From contig NZ_CP024313.1 in assembly GCF_002944315.1 (NCBI RefSeq), positions 425,087 to 489,086 of the forward strand: DNA of 64,000 bases, written 5' to 3'. This DNA comes from Rhizobium sp. NXC24. Lineage in GTDB: Bacteria; Pseudomonadota; Alphaproteobacteria; Rhizobiales; Rhizobiaceae. Both the position numbers and the translations under genes were made by a program. The notes beneath the pieces are model-generated. The model was not told the DNA's origin, made no database searches, and saw only the letters and a program-made list of their open reading frames with translations. Positions 8,868-18,442 of this stretch are shown in pieces (the first letter of the stretch is position 1; each line of letters begins with the position of its first letter).

Positions 8868-10241
8868 GTGCTCACCTCGATCAATCCAGCGACCGGAAAA
8901 GAGATTGCAACCTATGAGTTGCATACCGATGAATACATAGACGCCGCGCTGACTGCGGCCGATAATGCTCAGCGAAAATGGCGTGAGGTTCCGATCAGCG
9001 AACGTGTAGGCCTCCTGACGCGAATGGCGGCTGTCCTTCGCCAAGGCAAGTCGACATATGCCAAGATGATCACCCGCGAAATGGGCAAGCCTATCGCGGA
9101 GGCAGAGGCTGAAATCGAAAAATGTGCGTACAATTGCGAATTCTATGCTGAGCACGCCGTGCAGTATCTTGCCGACGAGCCTGTCGCCTCCAATGCCACC
9201 GAGAGCGTAGTGGCGTTTGCTCCGTTGGGTGTGGTCCTTGCGATTATGCCCTGGAACTATCCGTTTTGGCAGTTCTTCCGCTTCGCGGCACCGGCGCTAG
9301 CTGCGGGCAATGGCGCGATCCTCAAACACGCCAACAACGTTCCGGAGTGCGCACTCGCCGTTGAGGACATCATGCGGAAGGCAGGTTGCCTGGACGGCCT
9401 ATTCGGGACCCTCCTCATCGATGCGTCAAAGGTCGCCGGATTGATAGCCGATGACCGGATTGCCGCCGTCACGCTCACGGGATCCACCGAGGTTGGTGCC
9501 ATCGTTGCCGGGCAAGCGGGCAAGGCCCTGAAGAAACAGGTTCTGGAGCTTGGCGGTTCGGATCCTTTTATTGTGCTTGCCGACGCAGATCTGGAGCAAG
9601 CTGCCGCCGTGGCCGTCAAGGCCCGCTATATCAACGTTGGTCAGTCGTGTGTGAATGCAAAGCGCTTCATCGTCGAGGAGCCGGTGGCAGAGCGCTTCGT
9701 TGAGCTGTTCTGCGAAGGCGTCGCCAAGCTCAAGATCGGCGATCCCACCGAGCGCGACACGAACATCGGTCCAATGGCGCGAGCAAACCTGCTTGCGGCT
9801 CTTCATGCGCAAGTCGAGAAGACCGTTGCTGCCGGGGCTACCGTCCGTGCAGGGGGTAAACCCATTGAAGGCGATGGCTTCTACTATCCTCCGACCGTTC
9901 TCGACAATGTCTCGCCAGATATGGTGGCGTTCTGCGAGGAAACCTTCGGCCCTGTCGCCGCTATTATCCGAGCCAAGGACGCCGACGAAGCCATTCGGCT
10001 GGCCAATCAGACGGAGTTTGGTCTCGGTTCTGCCCTTTGGTCACGCGACACCGAAAGGGCAAAGCAGCTTGCTCGCAAAATCGAGGCCGGAGCAGTTTTC
10101 ATCAATGGAATGGTGGCATCGGACCCCCGTTACCCCTTTGGGGGCATCAAGCGGTCGGGATACGGCCGTGAGCTTGGTCTCTACGGCATCCGGGAATTCG
10201 TGAACATCAAAACGGTCTGGGTCGGCCCGACTAAAGCCTAA
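8868..10241 (+). CDS. NAD(P)-dependent aldehyde dehydrogenase, succinate-semialdehyde type
   Basis: 457 residues from the GTG at 8868, chosen because AGGGAGG sits five bases upstream and the protein then begins LTSINPATGKEIATY, the usual start for short Sad/GabD-type enzymes. An in-frame ATG at 8805 overlapping the isomerase stop is an alternative. Catalytic Glu near 227 (LELGGSDPF) and nucleophilic Cys near 261 (NVGQSCVNAKR) are present, as is the glycine-rich GSTEVGAIV. It oxidises a small semialdehyde to the acid; the exact aldehyde in this pathway is unclear. Confidence 0.9.
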   Translation: MLTSINPATGKEIATYELHTDEYIDAALTAADNAQRKWREVPISERVGLLTRMAAVLRQGKSTYAKMITREMGKPIAEAEAEIEKCAYNCEFYAEHAVQYLADEPVASNATESVVAFAPLGVVLAIMPWNYPFWQFFRFAAPALAAGNGAILKHANNVPECALAVEDIMRKAGCLDGLFGTLLIDASKVAGLIADDRIAAVTLTGSTEVGAIVAGQAGKALKKQVLELGGSDPFIVLADADLEQAAAVAVKARYINVGQSCVNAKRFIVEEPVAERFVELFCEGVAKLKIGDPTERDTNIGPMARANLLAALHAQVEKTVAAGATVRAGGKPIEGDGFYYPPTVLDNVSPDMVAFCEETFGPVAAIIRAKDADEAIRLANQTEFGLGSALWSRDTERAKQLARKIEAGAVFINGMVASDPRYPFGGIKRSGYGRELGLYGIREFVNIKTVWVGPTKA

Positions 10242-10256
10242 GCAGGAGGAAACGAG

Positions 10257-10673
10257 ATGGCTGAGGCGGCGATACTTCGTCCAAAAGAACTGAAGACAAA
10301 TGACCGTGGCGGCGGAGCGAAGACTACGCCGTTGGTCACCCGCAAGTGCGGCTCGACGAGCATGATCAATGGCATCACGGCTTTCGATCCAGGCGCTTCG
10401 ATTGGGCTCCACAAGCATAATTGTGAGGAAAGCGTGATGATCCTCGATGGTGAAGCCATAGCAGAAATCAACGGCGTCCAGCACCGGCTTGCAGCGAACG
10501 ACACCACATGGATTCCCGCCAACGTCCCACACCGCTTCATCAACGCCTCGGATAGCCAGCCGATGCGCATTTTCTGGATATACGCTTCGATTGATGCGAC
10601 TCGCACGATGTTGGCCACCGGAGAGGAAAGGGCAATCGATGCCGAGCATGGTCACTCCGGTGGGGCCGCCTGA
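10257..10673 (+). CDS. Cupin-domain protein
   Basis: 138 residues after a strong AGGAGGAAACGAG site. Single cupin: the first motif GASIGLHKHNCEESVMILDGEA supplies two histidines and a glutamate, the second motif WIPANVPHRFIN a third histidine, so a metal site is likely. Small cupins in sugar-acid operons act as isomerases, epimerases or ligand sensors. It is the last clear gene of the operon; its stop overlaps the start of a 63-codon reading frame. Specific role unknown. Confidence 0.8.
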   Translation: MAEAAILRPKELKTNDRGGGAKTTPLVTRKCGSTSMINGITAFDPGASIGLHKHNCEESVMILDGEAIAEINGVQHRLAANDTTWIPANVPHRFINASDSQPMRIFWIYASIDATRTMLATGEERAIDAEHGHSGGAA

Positions 10674-10864
10674 TGTTTATCGAAGTTGCCGCAAATTACG
10701 GTCTGGATCGTCAAACCCGCCAGTTGAGGGCGGCGTCTCGAAAGCTGCGCCTTTATTCCTCCGCGCGTGAGGGTGTCACGGGCTCGCCTTCAGCCTCGGG
10801 ATCTCGTCAGCAAATTGGCCGCCTGCGTTTCAGCCCCACCCCGGAATACGAGCTCGATGGCTAA
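10673..10864 (+). CDS. Short reading frame coupled to the cupin gene, possible gene remnant
   Basis: 63 codons whose ATG overlaps the cupin stop (TGATG). Only the first ten residues (MFIEVAANYG) look protein-like; the rest is rich in Arg and Ser with no recognised motif. It may be the front of a truncated gene, left where the catabolic operon was joined to the next segment. The following 215 bases to the DUF1269 gene show nothing further. Confidence 0.25.
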   Translation: MFIEVAANYGLDRQTRQLRAASRKLRLYSSAREGVTGSPSASGSRQQIGRLRFSPTPEYELDG

Positions 10865-11079
10865 AAATGTGTCGACTGACGGCTGGACAATCCTTGTTCA
10901 TACCGTCAGGCGTGGTTCAATAACCTAGGCAATAACGAAGCGTCAGAATTGGGAACCTGTGTGGTTCAGAAGGGTCCGACTTGAGACCGCGAAGTAAGTC
11001 AGAACGTCGCGGCGCCGCCTTTGAAGACGAGGTTCGTGGCGCAAGTCGATTTGTTTTCCCACCGGCCTCTTATTCTTCG

Positions 11080-11619
11080 TCATGCTCCTGTCGGCGGCGC
11101 CGCGGCGGATGATTCGAACGCAAGCGCGCTGCGCAGACGCTCCTCCTGCTCGGGCGAGAGCGACGTTCTTAATATCCGCGCATGTTCACCCTGGAACTCC
11201 TGCAGCACCTTCTCGGGCTGAACCTTCCGGATCAGCAAAAAGAGCGCCGAGCTGTTTACGGGGATGGTGTCGGCAAGTCGCTTGATGAGGTCGTCGTCGA
11301 TGCCGTAGTCCGTCATCGAGCCTGCCAAAGCGCCGGAACCTGCCCCGAAGGCACCGCCGATAACTATGCCCGCAAGAGGATTGAGGAACAAAAGGCCGAC
11401 AAGCGATCCCCAGATGGCGCCCGACAACCCGCCACTCGCGGCGCCGGCTGCCGCCAGATTGACGCTCTGCTTGAGACGAACCTTGCCCGAAGCGTCGCGG
11501 ATCGCAACCACGGAGTCTTCGAGATCGACTAGATATTCCTTTTGGAGCTGAATGAGGCGATTGAGGACAACGTCCGCCTGGTCGGAGTTGTCAAAGCCGA
11601 GCACTACGAGTTCAGACAT
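11080..11619 (-). CDS. DUF1269 family membrane protein
   Basis: 179 residues. Begins MSELVVLGFDNSDQADVVLNRL, then a glycine/alanine-rich pair of membrane segments between residues 55 and 100 (GLSGAIWGSLVGLLFLNPLAG, then GGAFGAGSGALAG), then a soluble tail with SALFLLIRK. This is the layout of DUF1269, often stress-linked envelope proteins in alphaproteobacteria, of unknown biochemical function. Stands alone, facing away from the catabolic operon. Confidence 0.8.
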   Translation of the reverse strand: MSELVVLGFDNSDQADVVLNRLIQLQKEYLVDLEDSVVAIRDASGKVRLKQSVNLAAAGAASGGLSGAIWGSLVGLLFLNPLAGIVIGGAFGAGSGALAGSMTDYGIDDDLIKRLADTIPVNSSALFLLIRKVQPEKVLQEFQGEHARILRTSLSPEQEERLRSALAFESSAAAPPTGA

Positions 11620-12014
11620 CGTTTTTTCCTTCGGTTTGGTGTTGCTGATATTGAAACTCGGCGGAAGTTGCCCGCGAACAACTTCCGCTCCAGCCTTAAT
11701 CCGAGCATTTTACCACGGCCGTGTGAGGTTGCGATGAAAGAGGCTCTCGCTTGCCGTCTGCGACCGATCAGCCATTGTCTATTAACATCCTTCGCACCGC
11801 CATTTCATGAGCCTGGATCAATGTGAATTTGTCTGTCTTATGCCGGACCATCACTGATCTCACCGGTGATGAGCGCACGTTGAAGCCGCTCAAGACCGAC
11901 GTAATGTGAGCTTCGCTTGCTCACGGTCTTTCCGGCATTTGGTACTCTCGTAACGCGCCTCAGATGGGATTCGCACTTGCAGAGCCTGCAATATCAACGC
12001 CACACCAGCCGTCG
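11620..12014. other. Intergenic stretch, nothing recognised
   Basis: About 395 bases between the start of the DUF1269 gene and the end of the exonuclease gene. I see no coding sequence with family features on either strand and no clear terminator. Confidence 0.4.
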
Positions 12015-12986
12015 TCACGCCCTGAAACGGTCAAATGAGGTGAGGCGTCTCATCGGTGGATCAGCGTCATCCCAGCGATAGATTTCCGAGCGCAGATAGC
12101 GAAGCTCGTCATCGAGACCATCTTCTGCAATCTCGGTCCACCAACATTTCGGGCGCCCATCACTACCATCCGACCAACGGTAGCCGCGCGCCTTCAGGTG
12201 ATCCTTCATGTCGAACGGACTGTTTTCCGCGTAGATGCGGACACGACAGCGCTGGCTGGCTTGATATAGTTCGGCGAACGGCGTTTGCCCGTGGCCGACG
12301 CAATCTTCTGCGAGAACTTCGAGCAACGCAAAACAGTCATCCACTGCCCGATGCCCCTCATGAAAATAGCCTGCCTGTCCGATCAAATATCCAAGCTTGG
12401 TTCCTTCGAAGCCACGTGACGCCCAATCGATTTCCGAGACCGAGCACGCCCAGGCTTTGCCGGCGAATATGGGTGAAAAGGCTTCGCAGAAGGGCCGATC
12501 GAAGCCAGCATTGTGAGCGATGATGAGGTCGGCTCCTTCGACAAGCGAGCGGAGTTGCTGAAGATTGATGGTCTGGCCGGCCACCATTTCGTCGGTGATG
12601 CCGGTCAGACGCGTGATCTCTTCTGGGATTCGTGTGCTCGGCTGCCGCAGGGCGCCATAGACGCCGATGACGTCGCCGAAATTGCCCGCTTCATCAAAGC
12701 TGAACGCAACAGTGCCGATCTCGATTATCTCATCCCTGCGATGGTTGAGGCCAGTTGTTTCTGTATCAAGAATAACGCCCTTCAACGGGAATCCCGGACG
12801 CGCCTCCGTTGCGACGGCACGCGGTTCAAGCTTTTTGAGGATGCGATATCGGCCGGTCGCCTGGAGTTGCTGCACCATATCGTCCTCACTCAAAGCAGCT
12901 GACGACCGGCGCTTTGCAGGCAATGAAGCAGTTGCCTTCGCGGAAGGTGTCTCATTTGAAACAAATAAATCGAACTGCTGCGTCAC
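12015..12986 (-). CDS. 3'-5' exonuclease, DEDDh type (DNA polymerase III epsilon-like)
   Basis: 323 residues from a GTG start. Exo I motif VILDTETTGL (Asp74, Glu76) is followed by Exo II HNAGFDRPF and Exo III HRAVDDCFALLEVL, with the histidine and aspartate typical of the DEDDh group. Extra domains: about 65 residues of polar N-terminus and a C-terminal region with RGYRWSDGSDGRPKCWW. It removes nucleotides from 3' ends and is an accessory nuclease rather than the replicative subunit. Not obviously linked in function to neighbours. Confidence 0.88.
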   Translation of the reverse strand: MTQQFDLFVSNETPSAKATASLPAKRRSSAALSEDDMVQQLQATGRYRILKKLEPRAVATEARPGFPLKGVILDTETTGLNHRRDEIIEIGTVAFSFDEAGNFGDVIGVYGALRQPSTRIPEEITRLTGITDEMVAGQTINLQQLRSLVEGADLIIAHNAGFDRPFCEAFSPIFAGKAWACSVSEIDWASRGFEGTKLGYLIGQAGYFHEGHRAVDDCFALLEVLAEDCVGHGQTPFAELYQASQRCRVRIYAENSPFDMKDHLKARGYRWSDGSDGRPKCWWTEIAEDGLDDELRYLRSEIYRWDDADPPMRRLTSFDRFRA

Positions 12987-13250
12987 TCAATCCCCGACGT
13001 TATCTCAGAACGAACTCTCGAGACTACATTGTCTGGCAAATCGGTATAAGGCATCTCCTCCAACAAATCAGGGAGAAAACATGGAAACTGTGGAAATCAG
13101 CAGCGTAGCGACTTCGCCCCGTGGGCACTAGAGGCGCGCGCAGGAAATCGTTACAAACAAAGGAGCTGTTTTTGGAATTCGGTGATTTGATCGACAACGA
13201 AAAGCGTATGTCAAAAAGCGCCTGCAGTCCCGATTGTGGGTTCGATGACT

Positions 13251-16200
13251 TTATGCTGAGATGGAGTCATCGCTAGGGATTTTCCCCGTATCGCCGCCGA
13301 GCACGCGTGGCAAACCGAATTCCGTCTCTCGACCGCAGGTCGCGTGGCGTCGAAGCGCTCGGCGACTGAACGATTTGAGCAAATTTTGCAGGTCATCGAC
13401 GAAGGTGAAGATGACCGGGATAATGATGAGGCTGAGCAGCGTTGATATCACCACGCCACCAATCACAACGATGGCCATCGGCTGCCGGAAGCTCGAATCT
13501 CCGCCCATCAGGCTGAGCGCAGCCGGCAGCATGCCCGAAGCCATGGCAATGGTGGTCATGACGATCGGCCGCGCCCGCTTGTGGCAGGCATCGACGAGCG
13601 CATCGAAGCGGGACATGCCTTGGTGACGCGACATGATCGCATATTCGATGAGCAGGATGGAGTTCTTCGTCACCACGCCCATGAGCATGAGAAGGCCGAT
13701 GACGGCGGGCATCGAGAAACTGGTGCCCGTTACCACAAGCGGCACCAGCGCACCGCCGAGCGAGAGCGGCAGGGCCATTAGAAGTGTCAACGGCTGCAGG
13801 AAATCGTGGAACAGCAGGACGAGCACCGCATAGATGCAGAACACACCGATCGCCATTGCGAGGGCAAAGCTCTGGAACAGCTCCGAGCTGCGCTGAAGTT
13901 CGCCGTGTTCCACCAGCGTGACGCCCGGCGGCAGGTGCTGAAGCGCCGGCAGTGCCTTCGCCTCGCGGTTGACGTCGCCCAGAATGCGGCCGTTGAGTTC
14001 GACGGAAACGGTGACATTGCGCATACGGTCGATGCGGTCGATCTCCGAAGGACTGCCGCCGATGCGGATATCGGCGATCGATCCGAGATCGACATTGCCG
14101 TTGGTGCCGGCGACGCGCATGTTCTTGATGTCATCGAGATTGGTGCGCGTCTCAGGCGAGAAGCGGACGACGATCGGGATTTGCCGCTGCGGCAGGTTGA
14201 GCTTCGGCAGATCGAAAGAATATTCTCCGTTCGTCGCCACGCGCACGGCGCTGGCGATCGCATTCGACGTCACGCCAAGCGCTGCGGCGCGGGCATAATC
14301 GGGCGTGATCTGAATTTCCGGCGCCTGCCTGGCCGCTGTCGATGTCACAGCGCCGATGCCCTGCAGCGTGCGCAGTTGCTCCTCCAACGCCGTGCTTGCG
14401 CTGTCGAGCGCATTGGCGTCGTCGCTGGCGAGAGTGAACTCGAGCTTGGTGCCGTTGCCGATACCGACCGCCACACGCACGCCGGGGAGGACGGAAAGCG
14501 CCTGCCGGATATCGTTTTCGATCTCCGACTGCTTACGGTCGCGCCCATCAATGGGCGTCAGCGTGGCGACGATCGCGGCAGACCCGATACTGCTCCTGGC
14601 AACCTTCGCACCACCGCCCGAGTATGCCGAGCCGACAGCGGCAAACACATGCGTCACGTCGGGAACCTCACTGAGAATATCTGCGGCCTTCCTGGTTGCG
14701 GCATCGGTTTGCTCGACAGTGGCGCCGGGCTGCAGGGTGAGGGTGATCTGCGTCCGCGAGTCGTCAGCGGCGGGCAGATATCCCGTTCTCAAGAGGGGGA
14801 TAACGGAAAGCGAAAGGGCAACGACAATGGTAGTTGCGGCCACCGTGGTCTTTCTGTGATTGAGAGCAGCCTTCGCGACCGCCATATAGGCGCGCATGAT
14901 GCGGCCATCCTTCTGTTCCGACGGATGCGCCTTCATGAAATAGGCCGCCATCATGGGGGTGAGCAGACGGGCAACGACAAGCGAGGCAACGACGGCAACA
15001 GCGGCGGTGATGCCGAACTGACGGAACAGGAGACCCGGTATGCCACTCATGAATGCCGTCGGCAGGAAGACGGCGACCAGCGTGAAGGTGGTCGCGATGA
15101 CGGCAAGGCCGAGTTCGTTGGTCGCCTCCATCGCAGCATCGAGCGGCCGCTTGCCCATTTGAAGGTGGCGGGCAATGTTTTCAATTTCGACGATGGCATC
15201 GTCGACCAGAATTCCGACTACCAGCGACAGTGCCAGCAAGGTGACGACGTTCAGGCTGAAGCCGGCGAGATAGATGACCAGGAAGGTCGGGATGACCGAC
15301 AAGGGCAGCGCCACGGCCGAGAGGATCGTTGCGCGCCAGTCCCGAAGGAAGAGCCAGACGACCACGATCGCCAGGATCGCCCCTTCGTAGAGCATGTGCA
15401 TCGAACCGTCATAATTGCCGAGAATTGACCCGATCATGCTGTAGACTGCATGGATCTGCACATTCGGATGCGCCGCTGCGAACTTTTTCATTGCCGTGTC
15501 AACGTCAGCCGAAACACTGCTGTCGGAAAACCCGTTCGAACGCTTGATTTCGACCGCGATGACCGGCTTGCCATCGAGATAGGCCATCGAGGAGCGCTCC
15601 GCGAAGCTGTCGGTGACGGATGCGACGTCGTCGAGGCGGACCTGCTGCCCGTTTTCGAGGGGTATAGTGAGCTCCCTCAGGGCCTCGACCGACTCTACGG
15701 CGCCAAGCGTGCGCAATGTTTGACGAGAGCCACCGACCTCGCCAAGGCCGCCGGACGTATCGGCCTGCACGGCCTTCAACTGCGCCGAGACGGTGGCAGC
15801 GGTGACCCCGAACGACGCCATCGTCGATGGATCGAGATCGACATGAACCTCGCGGTCGATCCCGCCGATGCGGTTGACCTGCCCGACGCCGGGCTCCGAC
15901 AGCAGCGCCTTGGTCAGATCGTTGTCGACAAACCAGGATAGTTCGGTCTCGTTGAGAGCGGTTGAGCGCACGGCATAGGTGACAAGTGCGGAGCTTTGGA
16001 CGGTGGCCTTCGTAACGACAGGCGTCGCCATCTGGGCCGGCAGATCAGCCTTGACGCTGTCAACGGCATTGCGGACCTCGTTGAGGGCGGCTTCGCTGTC
16101 TTTCTCCAGCTTGAAGGAAACCTTGATCGAGACGGTGCCATCGGTGATCGTCGTGAGGATATGATCGAGATGGCTCAAGGAGGTGAGACTGTCCTCGATG

Positions 16201-16397
16201 GTACGGGCAACCTCCGTCTCGAGCTGCGTCGGCGCAGCACCATCGAGTGTAGCGGTGACGCTGATGGTCGGAAGGTCCATGTCCGGAAAGTACTGAACCG
16301 CCAGCTGTTTGAATGCCCAAAGCCCGCCAAATCCAAACATCACAAACAGCAGTATCGCTGGTATGGGATTGCGGATCGAGAAGGCGGAGAAATTCAT
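13251..16397 (-). CDS. nolG: RND efflux permease, NolG-like
   Basis: 1048 residues, the usual size for an HAE1/AcrB-family resistance-nodulation-division pump. Begins MNFSAFSIRNPIPAILLFVM (first membrane helix); twelve helices in two halves with large periplasmic loops; conserved stretches include GILVDDAIVEIENI near residue 395 and VVTKNSILLIEYA near 935. The ATG overlaps the stop of the adaptor gene by one base. In Sinorhizobium meliloti the operon nodM-nolF-nolG is under a nod box; here the same order is kept behind a nod box and nodM, so NolG is preferred over a generic drug pump. Substrate unknown. Confidence 0.85.
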   Translation of the reverse strand: MNFSAFSIRNPIPAILLFVMFGFGGLWAFKQLAVQYFPDMDLPTISVTATLDGAAPTQLETEVARTIEDSLTSLSHLDHILTTITDGTVSIKVSFKLEKDSEAALNEVRNAVDSVKADLPAQMATPVVTKATVQSSALVTYAVRSTALNETELSWFVDNDLTKALLSEPGVGQVNRIGGIDREVHVDLDPSTMASFGVTAATVSAQLKAVQADTSGGLGEVGGSRQTLRTLGAVESVEALRELTIPLENGQQVRLDDVASVTDSFAERSSMAYLDGKPVIAVEIKRSNGFSDSSVSADVDTAMKKFAAAHPNVQIHAVYSMIGSILGNYDGSMHMLYEGAILAIVVVWLFLRDWRATILSAVALPLSVIPTFLVIYLAGFSLNVVTLLALSLVVGILVDDAIVEIENIARHLQMGKRPLDAAMEATNELGLAVIATTFTLVAVFLPTAFMSGIPGLLFRQFGITAAVAVVASLVVARLLTPMMAAYFMKAHPSEQKDGRIMRAYMAVAKAALNHRKTTVAATTIVVALSLSVIPLLRTGYLPAADDSRTQITLTLQPGATVEQTDAATRKAADILSEVPDVTHVFAAVGSAYSGGGAKVARSSIGSAAIVATLTPIDGRDRKQSEIENDIRQALSVLPGVRVAVGIGNGTKLEFTLASDDANALDSASTALEEQLRTLQGIGAVTSTAARQAPEIQITPDYARAAALGVTSNAIASAVRVATNGEYSFDLPKLNLPQRQIPIVVRFSPETRTNLDDIKNMRVAGTNGNVDLGSIADIRIGGSPSEIDRIDRMRNVTVSVELNGRILGDVNREAKALPALQHLPPGVTLVEHGELQRSSELFQSFALAMAIGVFCIYAVLVLLFHDFLQPLTLLMALPLSLGGALVPLVVTGTSFSMPAVIGLLMLMGVVTKNSILLIEYAIMSRHQGMSRFDALVDACHKRARPIVMTTIAMASGMLPAALSLMGGDSSFRQPMAIVVIGGVVISTLLSLIIIPVIFTFVDDLQNLLKSFSRRALRRHATCGRETEFGLPRVLGGDTGKIPSDDSISA

Positions 16398-17470
16398 CAG
16401 TTCGTCTCCGCAATCTTCACGAGGTCATTGTCCGACAGAAAGGCGCCGCCCGAGGTCACGACCTTCGACGAGGCATTTACGCCGGAGACGATTTCCACCT
16501 GGCCATTGTTGCGACGGCCGGTTTCCACGCGGACCCTGCGCACCCGGCTGTCCTTGCCTGCTGTGAAGACGTAGCTGATGCCGTCCCGGAAGACGATCGC
16601 CGTTTCGGGCACGGTCAGAGCCGGCGTGGTCTGCAATTCGATGTTGCCCGTTGCGTAAAGGCCGATCCGTGGACGGACATCGGCCGGAAGCGCGACATAG
16701 ACGATTGTCCGGCTCGTGTCGGTACTGACCGAAGGCCCGACGAGCCTCACCTTGCCTTCGATGGCATGCCCATCCGGCCCGTTGATCGCAACGCTCAAGC
16801 CTTCCGAGATGCGCGGCAGATAGCGCGCCGATACTTCGGCCTGCCATTCGACACGCTGCTGACGGACCATGCGGAACAGCTCGGTGCCGGTTGAGACGAC
16901 GGCGCCGAGGTTGGCGGAACGCGAGGTTATGAGGCCATCATCGACGGCGGTGATGGTCGTCTGCCCGAGCTTGATCTTTTCGCTGTCGAGCGCGGCTTCC
17001 TCGGATGCCAAGCTTGCCGTCGCCGTCTGCTCGTCGGCGAAATATTCAGTGATTTTCTCGTCGGAGAGAGCCCCGGACGAACTGAGCTGCCGCGCCCGAT
17101 CCGCATTCGCCTTGGCCTTCGTCAGATTTGCCTTGGCGGTCACGACAGCCGCCTCCTGCTTGCGAAGGTCTGCCAGCACGCTCTCCTGCGAAAGCCGGGC
17201 CAGCGTCTGCCCCTTCGTAACCACGGAGCCGACATCGACCAGGATGTCAGTGATGCGCAGGCCGCTCGTCTCGGAGGCGATGATCGCTTCCTGCCACGGT
17301 TTCAGCCAGCCGCTCGCGGGAACGGTTTCCGGCCAGTCCCGTTGCGACGGTGTCGTCAGAGAGACGGTGAGAGCGGGCGCGGACGCCTGTTCAGCCATGC
17401 CATTAGCGGAGGGAAACTGGAGTGCTGCACACACAAGAAAGGCGGCGAGTAGAATAAACGGCTTTCTCAA
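16397..17470 (-). CDS. nolF: RND efflux periplasmic adaptor (membrane-fusion protein), NolF-like
   Basis: 357 residues with an N-terminal signal (FILLAAFLVCAAL). A biotinyl-lipoyl-like half (ASETSGLRITDILVDVGSVVTKGQTLARL), a coiled-coil hairpin (about residues 95-150, rich in Ala, Lys and Glu) and a beta-barrel domain appear in the order typical of the family. It couples the NolG pump to an outer-membrane channel, which is not encoded here. It starts 370 bases downstream of the reductase gene, so whether transcription from the nod box reaches it is not certain. Confidence 0.85.
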   Translation of the reverse strand: MRKPFILLAAFLVCAALQFPSANGMAEQASAPALTVSLTTPSQRDWPETVPASGWLKPWQEAIIASETSGLRITDILVDVGSVVTKGQTLARLSQESVLADLRKQEAAVVTAKANLTKAKANADRARQLSSSGALSDEKITEYFADEQTATASLASEEAALDSEKIKLGQTTITAVDDGLITSRSANLGAVVSTGTELFRMVRQQRVEWQAEVSARYLPRISEGLSVAINGPDGHAIEGKVRLVGPSVSTDTSRTIVYVALPADVRPRIGLYATGNIELQTTPALTVPETAIVFRDGISYVFTAGKDSRVRRVRVETGRRNNGQVEIVSGVNASSKVVTSGGAFLSDNDLVKIAETN

Positions 17471-17840
17471 ATAGCAATTCCTCGCAGTTCACGGGTGTGC
17501 GCGCTTAACTGTGGCGTCAAGAATGTCGGCTGTGGAGCAAAGTTGAAATGCCTGGCGTTCTCGAAGGTGACAAAACGCAACCATTCGAAACATCTTTGAA
17601 ACACTAGTGATGTCAGGCTATTTCGCGATCCAAGGCAGCAGGTTCTTGTCGGCGACACCGTCACAGACCGCCAATCAGTTGCTGGATACAGCCGGGATTG
17701 AACACGCTCGCCAAAGCATTCGATTGGACAAGAGAAGCACAGGGTAAAAGTTGTCTGCGAGGCGTTGAATACCGCTAAATCGCCTCGTAAGGTTCGCGTG
17801 CGACAATAGAGCCTGTTGCGCCGACGTTTGCTGCGTCTGT
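17471..17840. other. 370-base gap between FMN reductase and nolF, no gene recognised
   Basis: I searched both strands for a second nod box ahead of nolF and for a gene remnant and found neither. The gap is unusually long for an operon of this kind, so a separate promoter or a deleted gene is possible. Confidence 0.4.
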
Positions 17841-18371
17841 TCATGCTATTGCGTCGGCCGCTTCCTCGACAGCCCGGCCGACACGCATGCGGATGGCCTC
17901 GGAAATCACCTCCCCGTGGGCGAAGTCCTTACGGGTGGCATAGATTGCGGTCGGCATCGCAAGAGCTTCAAAGAACCCGAACAGAGGGCGCAACTGATGT
18001 TCGACGACAAGCGAATGACGCTCGCCCCCGCCCGTCGCAGCGATGATGATAGGCTTGCCCCTCAGCGATGTTGGGTCGAGCAAATCGAAAAAGTGCTTGA
18101 ATAGGCCAGTGTAACTGCCCTTGTAGGTGGGTGAGCCTACAACTAGGACGTCTGCCTCCAGCATCTGGTCTACGACGCCGCGCGCTTGAACGTTGAGGTC
18201 GTCTAGCCGTTTGGCTTTCAACAGTGAAGGTCCAAGGTCATCGACATCGAAGGACTGCGCCACCGCTCGCGTTTTGATTGCCAGTTGCCCAACGATATGG
18301 TCGACGAATGTGCGCGTCGTGGACGGTCGTGTTATGTTGCCCGAGAAGCCAATTATCTTCGTTTGCGGCAT
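17841..18371 (-). CDS. NAD(P)H-dependent FMN reductase (MsuE/SsuE-like)
   Basis: 176 residues. The ATG at 18371 has TTTGGAG six bases upstream; the longer frame begins with TTG inside that site. Flavodoxin-like fold: KIIGFSGNITRPSTTRTFVD at the phosphate-binding loop, VVGSPTYKGSYTGLFKHFFDLL around the isoalloxazine, and AATGGGERHSL. It supplies reduced FMN to partner monooxygenases, but no monooxygenase gene is next to it. It lies 71 bases after nodM on the same strand, so the nod box probably drives it too. Confidence 0.85.
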   Translation of the reverse strand: MPQTKIIGFSGNITRPSTTRTFVDHIVGQLAIKTRAVAQSFDVDDLGPSLLKAKRLDDLNVQARGVVDQMLEADVLVVGSPTYKGSYTGLFKHFFDLLDPTSLRGKPIIIAATGGGERHSLVVEHQLRPLFGFFEALAMPTAIYATRKDFAHGEVISEAIRMRVGRAVEEAADAIA

Positions 18372-18442
18372 GTCGATCTCCAAATGCTCAGCAGTTATAA
18401 GTCATCTAAACTCTGTCATTCGTCCCTTACGGAAACCACGGC

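Noticed and set aside
13082..13131. Possible 16-residue peptide after a GGGAG site near 13072
   Set aside because: Good ribosome spacing, but too short and without any known relation; may be chance.
13806..15428. Long + strand reading frame of 540 codons across the RND pump gene
   Set aside because: It is antisense to nolG, rich in Arg, Asp and Gly, and has no family motif; a shadow of a GC-rich gene.
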